Shown here: one piece after another, positions 1-7,380 of the stretch | How positions within the stretch are numbered: the stretch's first letter is position 1 | How the letters are laid out: each line of letters opens with the position of its first letter | DNA from: Aphodosoma sp051870875 | Lineage (GTDB): Bacteria; Bacteroidota; Bacteroidia; Bacteroidales; Paludibacteraceae | Direction of reading: 5' to 3' | Assembly: GCA_051870875.1 (NCBI GenBank) | Contig: JBJECG010000052.1 | Location: 1 to 25,869, forward strand | DNA length: 25,869 bases | The notes under the pieces: model-generated | Database searches by the model: none | What the model saw: the letters and a program-made list of their open reading frames with translations, nothing else | What the model was told of the DNA's origin: nothing | Translations under genes and position numbers: made by a program

Positions 1-189
1 CGTATAGTATGTCAGAGCCGAAGCTTTGACGGTGAGGTCGTCATCGATGAAACCACGTATTGAAAGCACTATTTTTTTGAGCAGACGCACAAGTATACGC
101 ATACCCCTGCCCAATTCGTTTTCGGTGACACGGAATATGTCGTGCATCAGGAAATCGATGAGTTTTTTTATCCGCTGCTTCAGAGCCAT
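1..189 (-). CDS. YihY/BrkB family inner-membrane protein, N-terminal part (runs off the window)
   Basis: Reading the minus strand from an ATG at 189 gives 63 uninterrupted codons that leave the window at position 1. The peptide begins MALKQRIKKLIDF and ends in DDLTVKASALTYYT. The last stretch matches the conserved beginning of YihY/BrkB proteins (once misnamed RNase BN), where a charged amphipathic N-terminus leads into the first membrane helix with a motif of the A-ALTYYT type. Family members are multi-pass inner-membrane proteins of poorly known function, usually 280-430 residues, so most of the protein lies outside. The start sits about 31 nt after the 3' end of the RNase P RNA gene on the same strand, so read-through from that transcript is possible. 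The family assignment rests on one short motif plus the membrane-entry context. Confidence 0.7.
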   Translation of the reverse strand, partial: MALKQRIKKLIDFLMHDIFRVTENELGRGMRILVRLLKKIVLSIRGFIDDDLTVKASALTYYT

Positions 190-220
190 GATGAGGAATG
201 TTGTTTGTTTCAAGAAAAAT

Positions 221-595
221 AACAGCAGGAGTATAAGCCGGGTTCTGTACCGTATCACAGGAAGATACGGAGCTTGCCATCAATCTACTACGTATGTTGC
301 CACACGTCTCTATCGGTCTACCCTCCGACATGGGGCGAGCAGCCCTCATAACGTCGGTTTACTTGACCTTTCAACCCATAAGTCGTACTGACCCGCAAAT
401 GTCGCCACTGCGGCGGTCGGCTCTTACCCGGCCTTTTCACCCTTACCCGGCTGAGCGCCGGGCGGTTGTTTTCTGTTACGATACTTGAGCCTCACGGCCC
501 ACTTCGCGTTAAGGAGTATGGTGCTCTGCGTTGCCCGGACTTTCCTCTCCAACCGTTCTGTCTTGACGGATGCAGCGGCAAGCCCTCCTACTGTC
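221..595 (-). ncRNA. rnpB: RNase P RNA (bacterial class A)
   Basis: The catalytic RNA of RNase P trims 5' leaders from precursor tRNAs. On the minus strand the conserved 5' core GAGGAAAGTCCGGGC lies at about 535-549 and the conserved 3' core ACAGAACCCGGCTTAT at about 233-248. The ends were set by the P1 helix: the 11 nt at 585-595 pair completely, counting G-U, with the 11 nt at 221-231. This gives a length of about 375 nt, normal for class A. A Bacteroidota -7 box lies just upstream at 606-613. Open reading frames across this interval are not credible genes. Confidence 0.96.
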
Positions 596-605
596 ATTCA
601 GACTG

Positions 606-613
606 CAAAGGTA
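606..613 (-). promoter_or_regulatory. -7 promoter element of rnpB
   Basis: The minus strand reads TACCTTTG here, an exact match to the Bacteroidota -7 consensus TAnnTTTG. Transcription would start about 10 nt further, at the 5' end inferred from the P1 helix. No clear -33 TTTG is present at the usual distance. Confidence 0.7.
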
Positions 614-680
614 CAAAAAAATTTCCGATAGCCCGGTATCGGCCACGGTCTTGGCACGAATGCCGATTCTGTCGATGCAG

Positions 681-913
681 CCAAGACATAAAACTTTGTG
701 AATATGATGAATAAAAAGTTAGGAATGTATGGCTCTGCCGCCAATTTCATATCTGTATTGGGCTTTGCCGTGTCGATGCCGTTCGGTTTTGATTACGGAA
801 GCTACTTTTCTTCGATGTTCATTGCATTGAGCTTTGTGTCTATGGTGTGCGGATATGCTTTTTCGGCAGATAATGAATCAAAGTCAGCAGGTTATGTTTC
901 GATAGCTTTTGCC
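681..913 (+). repeat. 233-bp direct repeat, left copy
   Basis: This block is repeated at 5285-5517 with three substitutions in 233 positions. It holds about 20 nt of leader and the first 70 codons of a membrane-protein gene. Identity ends abruptly at 913, where transposase-derived sequence begins; on the left the flanks diverge at 680. Confidence 0.95.
704..913 (+). pseudogene. Truncated copy of the membrane-protein gene at 5308-5910
   Basis: The first 70 codons match the intact gene at 5308-5910, with two amino-acid changes (S to L and L to P in the first hydrophobic segment). After codon 70 the homology stops. The frame stays open to a stop at 1069, but codons after 913 read the reverse strand of a transposase remnant, so the 120-residue chimaera is probably not functional. 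The remaining part keeps about two predicted membrane helices. The high nucleotide identity points to a recent duplication. Confidence 0.85.
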
Positions 914-1120
914 GTAGCATTGGTCTTTCATACTGATTATTACCTCTTTGCCGCCTATCGGGAGTCCGATAGAATCCCGGATACGAAAACCGTTCTTGAC
1001 CAATTGACGATGACCGCACTTCGGACATACTTTTTCACGCTCTTTTGCTTCTATATGCAAGATAATTAAGTTATCTTTATTATTTACAAGTATATTAGCG
1101 GTTGTACAGACACAATGCAT
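914..1120 (-). pseudogene. Transposase N-terminal remnant (ISL3-like zinc-ribbon type)
   Basis: On the minus strand the frame from about 1120 encodes a piece with CPKCGHRQLVKNGFRIRD and GLPIGGKEVIIS. That is the start of a zinc ribbon followed by the strand pattern at the N-terminus of ISL3-type and related transposases. The second zinc-ribbon CxxC and the whole catalytic domain are missing: the frame runs into the repeated membrane-gene sequence at 913 and stops soon after, at 884. It is a dead fragment. Family placement comes from recall of the N-terminal pattern only, and no terminal inverted repeat could be defined. Confidence 0.6.
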
Positions 1121-1288
1121 GGTATAGAAAACTGCTGTTCACAACTGTACATTTGGTTGTGTGATTCAAATATACAATTTGTTCAGCGGTTTTCTTTTTC
1201 AGATAAATATCACCCAAAAGGTCAGATTAACTTTTTTTTATTTCATTTTAATACAAGTATACTGATGTGAAAATAACGTCTCTAATTT

Positions 1289-1319
1289 TTTGATAATAGG
1301 TTTATAAGTTGTAACTTTG
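1289..1319 (+). promoter_or_regulatory. Promoter of the papain-type protease gene
   Basis: TTTG at 1289-1292 is followed after 19 nt by TAACTTTG at 1312-1319, matching the Bacteroidota sigma-ABfr pattern TTTG-N19-21-TAnnTTTG. Transcription would begin near 1326, giving an unusually long 5' leader of about 275 nt before the protease start at 1601. Confidence 0.75.
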
Positions 1320-1600
1320 CATTCAATTCCAGTTCGCCGAATCAAACTTTTTATTTTATGTACGCAGATAAAAAGCAGAGAAATTAAAAACTACACAGAA
1401 TTTCGGCAATTTTATTATGCAACATCAAAGTCGGATACCAAAAATAAATCAATTGTCGTTTTTATGGTTAAATTATACTTGTATAATCTCCAATTAGCCT
1501 TCGGCTACTTATACTGTTTGCAATATGACTTATGCTATTGCAAACAGTACGCAATTACTTTTTACATTCCCATTTTAAAACCACTTTAACTAATTACAGA
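1320..1600 (+). promoter_or_regulatory. Long 5' leader with a 14-bp perfect hairpin
   Basis: No credible gene lies here. The leader is AT-rich and contains a perfect inverted repeat: 1512-1525 pairs with 1536-1549 (14 bp, 10-nt loop), ending about 50 nt before the protease start codon. No U-run follows it directly, so it is not a standard terminator. It could be a regulatory or stabilising element of the mRNA, which is inference. Confidence 0.5.
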
Positions 1601-4018
1601 ATGAAAAAATTTATCTATACTGCATGTATATTGTTTTTTGCGGCGCATATGTCCGCAGACAACTTTACAAATAAATTCAAGACACAGCAGTTAAATTTCA
1701 ACAAAGACATAGATACTACTGTTGTAGTAGACTTGAACATTCCTGCCAAAATAACATCCCTGTCGATAAGCGGTACGTGCAAGCTGTCGGATTACCACCG
1801 TGCACTTTTCAGGGTCGTATTGACGGACAAAACAGGTCACGAGTATCTGGTTGCAGAATACATAGGCTATTTAGAGGCCAAAAAGACTATCAATTTCAAG
1901 AATCAATGTATTGAAACAATATTATTGGATGGGGTTCAAGCCGACAAATTGAAAGTTATCATATCGCAAGCCAGGGGACACATCAATTCCATAGAATATA
2001 GCACTGACAATGACCTGACAGTGAAACAGCAGGCGAAATTGGCAAAAAAGATGCAGCATAAAAATTTGGCTGACAAATACAATGACCACAATAAAGCCCA
2101 GCAGATGATTTGGCTTTCCGACACATTGTGCAATACGGCTAACCTGTCCTATATGGAAAAGAAGAGCATGTTCGGCAACAACAGCGACTATTTTATGACT
2201 GACGGTATTGAGTACTACAGTGGCGGTTTTTTTGTAGTAAGCGATTCAGAAACCCCATTATCATCAAAAATCGGTATTAATATATCACCAAGGTACATTC
2301 CCAATTTTACATGGTCAAACAAACATGGTCGAAATTGGAATACACCTGTGAAATCTCAAGTAAAGCCTACAAACAATAACGGAAATGGCGGATGTTGGGC
2401 ATTTGCAGCTGTTGCAGTGGCAGAATCATTTGCCAATTTGTATTATAACCAAAAGATTGATTTGGATTTGTCCGAACAGCAGGTCATCTCTTGCAGTCAT
2501 GGCGGTACTAACGCATATGGCGGTTCGCCGACAGTTGCAGCTATATACATTGTGCAAAACGGCCTTGTTGATGACACATGTTTTCCATTCTCAAACAGTG
2601 ACGAGCCTTGCGACAACCAGTGTGCAAATCCCTACCAATTTTTCATGCCTGAAAAATTCAGTAGAAATATACCGTTGACAGAAGATTCCATCAAGCATAA
2701 TCTGATACACCACGGACCGTTATTGGCATCGATTAACAATAATTTCTACAATCATGCCATGTCTTTGGTCGGTTACGGAAAAATAACAGAAAGTACTACT
2801 GTAAGTTACTATTATGACGGACAACCCTCGACTACTGTTACAGTTCCTGCAAACAGCCCTTTAATCGGCCGTACATACTGGATTTTCAAGAACAGTTACG
2901 GCACAACGCTTAATAACGACGGGTATCTGTATGCAGTTTTTGATGATTTCTCGATGCTTAGCAGTGTATCTGGTTATTATTCAGGAGTTCACTCTATTAC
3001 CGGGTATAGTGATGCCGACATTAAATGTGAAGATTTGGACGGTGACGGATATTATAATTGGGGTATCGGACCTAAGCCTGCTCATTGTCCTAATTGTCCT
3101 GACAAACGTGATGCTGACGATTTTAATCCTTACATTGGAGGTATGGACGATTATGGTTATGGTGTGGATTTATACAATAACAATACTGGTTCTATATTTT
3201 TAAATCCGATACTGATCGGACCTGACACAATTACATGTGACGGTACATATCGGCTCTTTAACTTAAACAGCAATTATACAAATATCGCCTGGCAGATTGT
3301 AAATAATACTATGCCTTCATTCATGGGATATAAATTGCACCACACAACAACTCAGGGTTGTCCTATGGCAACTTTCATTCAGGGAAAGTCCTTTACTACC
3401 AATCTCCCATACGTAGGAAATGCAACAATAAAAGTATCAATGTATAACAGTTCAACACAGCAGACTAAAGTTATTGAAAAAGAAGTGTATGTGGTAGGCA
3501 GCAATACTCCTTATGTTGATACAACCCTGAATAGTATGGCAAATAAAGACGATACACGGACGTTTAAGGCACTTAATTGTGACCAGATATTTGCAAATAA
3601 TATTGCGTGGACGATAACAACGCCATCTCATTCTGTTAAAAATTATAGAGGTCGTTCCGTTTCATACAAGTTTACAGAGGTCGGAACTTATTCTTTCGAA
3701 GTGAAAAACTTAGCTTCTTGTGATCCGGACAATTTATTCACTTTTTCGGTAAGCGTAACGGACTACGAGGCGGTTGCCATGTCATACAATAATCCTGTAC
3801 ATAATGAACTGAACATATCTATCAAAGACAATGACAAACAGAACGATGATCAATATACGATTGAAATTTGGCACGACCAATTCGGTAAAATGAAAAGTAT
3901 AACTTCGGAATCAGAGCATATTGACATCAATACGGAACAGTTGAGTCTGGGGTATTACACAATCAAGCTGTATAAAAACAATGAATGTATACAGGCATCG
4001 CGAGTATTGATTGAGTAA
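1601..4018 (+). CDS. Secreted papain-family (C1A) cysteine protease with T9SS-like C-terminal domain
   Basis: The 805-residue protein starts MKKFIYTACILFFAA, a signal peptide with likely cleavage after about residue 19. An in-frame start 23 codons upstream is rejected because it would bury this signal. Papain active-site residues are all present: Gln253 (VKSQVKP), Cys265 (GGCWAFA), His385 (NHAMSLVGYG) and Asn431 (FKNSYG). A calcium-loop-like segment follows (DLDGDGYYNWGIGP and CPNCPDKRDADDFNP), seen in other Bacteroidota C1 proteases, then Ig-like regions. Residues about 729-805 (YNNPVHNELNIS ... LGYYTIKLY ... VLIE) resemble a type A T9SS sorting domain. The product is probably exported by the T9SS and acts outside the cell on proteins. 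The 301-aa secreted protein follows 51 nt later, probably in the same transcript. The region before the catalytic domain (about 20-240) may be a propeptide. Confidence 0.88.
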   Translation: MKKFIYTACILFFAAHMSADNFTNKFKTQQLNFNKDIDTTVVVDLNIPAKITSLSISGTCKLSDYHRALFRVVLTDKTGHEYLVAEYIGYLEAKKTINFKNQCIETILLDGVQADKLKVIISQARGHINSIEYSTDNDLTVKQQAKLAKKMQHKNLADKYNDHNKAQQMIWLSDTLCNTANLSYMEKKSMFGNNSDYFMTDGIEYYSGGFFVVSDSETPLSSKIGINISPRYIPNFTWSNKHGRNWNTPVKSQVKPTNNNGNGGCWAFAAVAVAESFANLYYNQKIDLDLSEQQVISCSHGGTNAYGGSPTVAAIYIVQNGLVDDTCFPFSNSDEPCDNQCANPYQFFMPEKFSRNIPLTEDSIKHNLIHHGPLLASINNNFYNHAMSLVGYGKITESTTVSYYYDGQPSTTVTVPANSPLIGRTYWIFKNSYGTTLNNDGYLYAVFDDFSMLSSVSGYYSGVHSITGYSDADIKCEDLDGDGYYNWGIGPKPAHCPNCPDKRDADDFNPYIGGMDDYGYGVDLYNNNTGSIFLNPILIGPDTITCDGTYRLFNLNSNYTNIAWQIVNNTMPSFMGYKLHHTTTQGCPMATFIQGKSFTTNLPYVGNATIKVSMYNSSTQQTKVIEKEVYVVGSNTPYVDTTLNSMANKDDTRTFKALNCDQIFANNIAWTITTPSHSVKNYRGRSVSYKFTEVGTYSFEVKNLASCDPDNLFTFSVSVTDYEAVAMSYNNPVHNELNISIKDNDKQNDDQYTIEIWHDQFGKMKSITSESEHIDINTEQLSLGYYTIKLYKNNECIQASRVLIE

Positions 4019-4069
4019 TGACATCAGAGTGCTCATTTTTATTATAAACCAACAGTTAATCTCAGTATT

Positions 4070-4975
4070 ATGAAACGACTAATTATGTTTTTAAGCTCAT
4101 TTGTAATGAGCGCGGCCGCATTTGCCAGCCAGCCGATGATTGCAGATGGCAGGCAATGGAATGTGGTAAACATGAATGCGGACAAACAGCCTGGTAAGGC
4201 GGTATACACCACCCAAGCGCAAAAAATCGAAGGTGATTCGGTTGTTGATGGAGTGACGTACAAGAAGTTATTCTGTTCGACCGACAGCGAACTTTCAGAA
4301 TGGAACTTTGAAGTACTGGTGCGCGAAGGAAACGGTCAGGTGTGGGTAATGACAGACGGCAGGGAGCATCTGCTCTACGACTTCAACATGAAGGTAGACG
4401 ACCGCGTTCCGGTGACTTCCGTCAGGTCAATCCAGATCGGCATTAAAGCGCAGGACTACATCGTGGCGGCCGTCGACACGGTTGAAGACAACAACGGTGT
4501 GCGTATAGCCAGGTTTGAGCTGACCGACGGCATTCACAGCACCGTAATCTATGATGGATATGGTGCCCGGTCGGGATGGATGCGTCATGAAAACGACCAA
4601 CTCGCCGGCGATGGTACAGACATGCTCCGCTGCGTGTACGACCCGGACAAACAACTGGGACTCAAACTGAATTTGCCATGGGACAATGTGGAGTTTGACG
4701 ATGACGAATGCTACCTTTGGGCAACGACAACCGCTGCGGCCAGCGATGTACCAGCATTATCAGGCAGTATTGTCTACGACAACGCAAGCCAAGCCATCCG
4801 GTTGGATACCGACGGTGCAACATCGCTGACCGTATACAATGCGCATGGTCTGGCAATATTCCAAACTTCTGTCGCCGGCAATTCAATACCGTTTGCAACC
4901 CGGACGGGCATATACATCGTAACAGTAACGAACAAAGACGGCAGCAACTATGCTGGAAAAATGTTCATACGATAA
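4070..4975 (+). CDS. Secreted protein of unknown function with T9SS-like C-terminal tail
   Basis: The 301-residue product begins MKRLIMFLSSFVMSAAAFAS, a clear signal peptide. The middle (about 25-225) is predicted beta-rich and acidic with no motif I recognise. The last 65 residues carry the pattern SLTVYNAHGLAIFQ ... TGIYIVTVTNKDGSNYAGKMFIR (shown in pieces), which looks like a type A T9SS sorting domain: G-Y-V-V strand, then GK plus a basic terminus. It lies 51 nt after the C1 protease and shares its export signal, so co-expression is likely. It could be an inhibitor, partner or substrate-binding companion of the protease, but nothing in the sequence decides this. Similar proteins in Bacteroidales are annotated only as hypothetical. 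Confidence 0.75.
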   Translation: MKRLIMFLSSFVMSAAAFASQPMIADGRQWNVVNMNADKQPGKAVYTTQAQKIEGDSVVDGVTYKKLFCSTDSELSEWNFEVLVREGNGQVWVMTDGREHLLYDFNMKVDDRVPVTSVRSIQIGIKAQDYIVAAVDTVEDNNGVRIARFELTDGIHSTVIYDGYGARSGWMRHENDQLAGDGTDMLRCVYDPDKQLGLKLNLPWDNVEFDDDECYLWATTTAAASDVPALSGSIVYDNASQAIRLDTDGATSLTVYNAHGLAIFQTSVAGNSIPFATRTGIYIVTVTNKDGSNYAGKMFIR

Positions 4976-5307
4976 ACTCGCTCACCGGATAATGATTTGA
5001 AAACCGTGCGCCTTCATTTTCTTGCATATCCTTGCATCGGTGAGGCTTTCTGCGATTTTCTTCATAAGTCATTGAACAACACACTGCTATCATCATTTCT
5101 CCATTTCTGATTGATTTTACCAAAAATATATGCTAATTTTACGGCCAGAATCACCTCTTGTATTCCTGCAACCAGATGGTTTTCAGCCGTAAAATTCGGA
5201 ACTCAAACGGACGAACTGATTTTACCGGATTTTATCATCACGGATCACGGAACCGCGTAAACTATGACTGCATGCCGCAATGCACCAAGACATAAAACTT
5301 TGTGAAT
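4976..5307. other. Intergenic region with an 11-bp inverted repeat
   Basis: No convincing gene is present. AATTTTACGGC at 5135-5145 and its exact complement GCCGTAAAATT at 5186-5196 enclose 40 nt. Outside this pair the 10-mer TGATTTTACC occurs twice in direct orientation, at 5112-5121 and 5217-5226. On the minus strand a 27-codon frame at 4982-5065 could be a gene scrap. From 5285 the sequence is the right copy of the 233-bp direct repeat. Confidence 0.45.
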
Positions 5308-5517
5308 ATGATGAATAAAAAATTAGGAATGTATGGCTCTGCCGCCAATTTCATATCTGTATCGGGCTTTGCCGTGTCGATGCTGTTCGGTTTTGATTAC
5401 GGAAGCTACTTTTCTTCGATGTTCATTGCATTGAGCTTTGTGTCTATGGTGTGCGGATATGCTTTTTCGGCAGATAATGAATCAAAGTCAGCAGGTTATG
5501 TTTCGATAGCTTTTGCC
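5285..5517 (+). repeat. 233-bp direct repeat, right copy
   Basis: This copy differs from 681-913 at three positions. It contains the start of the intact membrane-protein gene, so it probably represents the parental arrangement. Recombination between the copies would remove 4604 bp. Confidence 0.95.
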
Positions 5518-5910
5518 TCGGTATACACGGCCATCATTTTGCCGGTATATTTTGCACAGCTTACCACTGTGCGTCTGAATTCTCTGACGCAACAAGCTGC
5601 AATGCTCCTTGATTTCCGACAGTACGGATTGCTGTTCAATTATGACCTGCTTGGTTACGGGGTCATGTCATTGGCAACATTCTTCGCCGGACTGACGATA
5701 AATCCACAGACGAAAGCGGACAAGATGTTGAAATGTCTGCTCATGATACATGGTGCGTTTTTTATCTCTTGTCTGGTTATGCCGTTGCTCGGAGTATTCA
5801 AAGCCGACAGCCCGGCATGGACAGGTGTGGTGGCATTGGAATTCTGGTGCCTGTATTTCAGTGTGACCGACATTTTGTCTTTCGTGCATTTTTCAAATTG
5901 CGGAGAATGA
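5308..5910 (+). CDS. Multi-pass membrane protein of unknown function
   Basis: The 200-residue protein has about six hydrophobic segments, for example around ANFISVSGFAVSMLFGF, FIALSFVSMVCGYAF, VYTAIILPVYFA, LGYGVMSLATFFAGL, CLLMIHGAFFISCLVMPL and VALEFWCLYFSVTDIL. Few charged residues fall between them. I chose ATG 5308 (MMNKKLGMYGSA) over the GTG two codons upstream. No enzymatic or transport motif is visible and I do not recognise the family beyond a hypothetical integral membrane protein. The first 70 codons are duplicated at 704-913. It ends just before the promoter of the amidase gene. Confidence 0.75.
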   Translation: MMNKKLGMYGSAANFISVSGFAVSMLFGFDYGSYFSSMFIALSFVSMVCGYAFSADNESKSAGYVSIAFASVYTAIILPVYFAQLTTVRLNSLTQQAAMLLDFRQYGLLFNYDLLGYGVMSLATFFAGLTINPQTKADKMLKCLLMIHGAFFISCLVMPLLGVFKADSPAWTGVVALEFWCLYFSVTDILSFVHFSNCGE

Positions 5911-5936
5911 TTTTCCTGTACTTTTGTCCCTTTTTC

Positions 5937-5967
5937 TCTGGTTTTCCAAAGTTTTTGAGTAACTTTG
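5937..5967 (+). promoter_or_regulatory. Promoter of the amidase-MCE operon
   Basis: TAACTTTG at 5960-5967 is a perfect -7 box, and TCTG at 5937-5940 lies 19 nt upstream as a one-mismatch -33 box. The start site would be near 5974, about 43 nt before the amidase ATG at 6017. Confidence 0.6.
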
Positions 5968-6016
5968 CAGATTGAACACACGACACAAAAACAAGACATC
6001 CCGACTAACACACGTC

Positions 6017-7243
6017 ATGGACAAAATAAAAATCATCATATTTGCAGTGCTATGTTTTGTCACGCCGATACTTTCGGCCAGACAATTCACCGTTGTCATC
6101 GACCCCGGACACGGCGGAAAAGACCCCGGGTCTGTAGGAAAGACGGGGCAGGAAAAAAACATAAACCTCAACGTAGCCAAAAAACTGGGGAAACTCATAG
6201 AATCAAATCACGATGACGTAAAGGTGATATACACACGGACCACCGACACATACGTGACTTTGCAGGAACGCCCTAACATAGCGAACCAGGCAGACGGTGA
6301 CCTCTTCATATCCATCCACACCAATGCTGCCGAAAGCCCACAAGCGTACGGAGCTGAGACGTTCACATTGGGACTGTCCAAATCGAGTGCCAACTTTGAA
6401 GTGGCGAAACGTGAAAACTCCGTCCTTCTGCTTGAAGAGGGAAACAAGGAAACCTATTCCGGGTTCGATCCGACATCGCCTGATTCATACATCATGTTCG
6501 AGTTCATGCAAAGCAAGTATATAGATCAGTCAGTAGAGATGGCCTACTACATACAACAGGAATTTGTATCCGTAAAACGACTCGACAGAGGTGTGCGCCA
6601 GGCTATCTTCTGGGTACTGCACCAAGTGAAAATGCCGTCGATATTAGTAGAACTGGGATTCATCACCAACCCGGCAGAAGAAAAATTTCTCATATCGAAT
6701 GAAGGACAGGACAAACTTGCAAAATCGATCTACAACGCATTCGAAAAGTACAAGCACGAGTACGACAAACGCACTGTAACCCAACTCACAAACGACAAAA
6801 ACAAAACAACCGGAAACGGAACAAGGACCAACCACCAGGAAGACAAAGCTGAAACGGAGATAACAGACAAGCGGTCCGACAACACAAAAGTCCTGCAAAA
6901 CGACAAGCCAAACAAACCGGACACCCCTGACACCACCAACGACACCGCCACAACACAAGCCGGCCAGAATCAGAAATCGGCCATATTCCGCATACAGGCA
7001 TTCAGCACCCGTATGCCGCTGCCAGACAAACATAATGAAATACGGAAGATAGGGAAATTCCAACCCATAATCCACATAGAAGAGAAAGGATGGTACAAAT
7101 ACTTCTGCACCGAAACCACTTCATGGACAGAAGCGCAGGCCAATCTGGCCAAAGTGAAAACCATCTGTAAAGACGCCTTCATAGTGGCATTCGTCAACGG
7201 CAAAAAAGTCGCCGTCACAGATCAGATGAAGCAACAACAGTGA
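6017..7243 (+). CDS. N-acetylmuramoyl-L-alanine amidase (Amidase_3) with SPOR-like C-terminus
   Basis: This periplasmic zinc hydrolase cleaves the bond between muramic acid and the stem peptide, usually for daughter-cell separation. The 408-residue protein starts MDKIKIIIFAVLCFVTPILSA, a signal peptide; an upstream TTG in frame was rejected because it adds a polar stretch before it. The Amidase_3 residues are in place: His32 (DPGHGG), Glu84 (LQERPNIAN), His101 (FISIHTNAA) and catalytic Glu212 (ILVELGFITN). A low-complexity Thr/Asp/Asn/Lys-rich linker (about 250-325) leads to a C-terminal domain (about 328-400) with the strand-helix pattern of SPOR domains, which bind denuded peptidoglycan at the septum. 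The MCE gene follows after 137 nt, an order commonly seen in Bacteroidales. Confidence 0.93.
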   Translation: MDKIKIIIFAVLCFVTPILSARQFTVVIDPGHGGKDPGSVGKTGQEKNINLNVAKKLGKLIESNHDDVKVIYTRTTDTYVTLQERPNIANQADGDLFISIHTNAAESPQAYGAETFTLGLSKSSANFEVAKRENSVLLLEEGNKETYSGFDPTSPDSYIMFEFMQSKYIDQSVEMAYYIQQEFVSVKRLDRGVRQAIFWVLHQVKMPSILVELGFITNPAEEKFLISNEGQDKLAKSIYNAFEKYKHEYDKRTVTQLTNDKNKTTGNGTRTNHQEDKAETEITDKRSDNTKVLQNDKPNKPDTPDTTNDTATTQAGQNQKSAIFRIQAFSTRMPLPDKHNEIRKIGKFQPIIHIEEKGWYKYFCTETTSWTEAQANLAKVKTICKDAFIVAFVNGKKVAVTDQMKQQQ

Positions 7244-7380
7244 AACCCGAATACAGGAGACAAGCACCTGTCCGGACTATGCCCTGGCGCATCCTGTTTC
7301 AACTGTATGCAAAAGACATGGGAGAAACAATACATACCAGCTTACCAGTATAAAACATATCTTTAACATATAAACCAATT

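Noticed and set aside
41..714. Several open frames across 26-714 on both strands
   Set aside because: They overlap the RNase P RNA gene and the true YihY/BrkB frame; compositions are not protein-like.
1317..1589. 90-codon frame in the protease leader
   Set aside because: It lies between promoter and signal-peptide start, covers the hairpin, and is rich in Tyr, Lys and Phe as expected from AT-rich noncoding DNA.
6644..7075. 143-codon minus-strand frame opposite the amidase linker
   Set aside because: It is the mirror of the low-complexity Thr/Asp/Lys linker; the amidase frame has clear domains.
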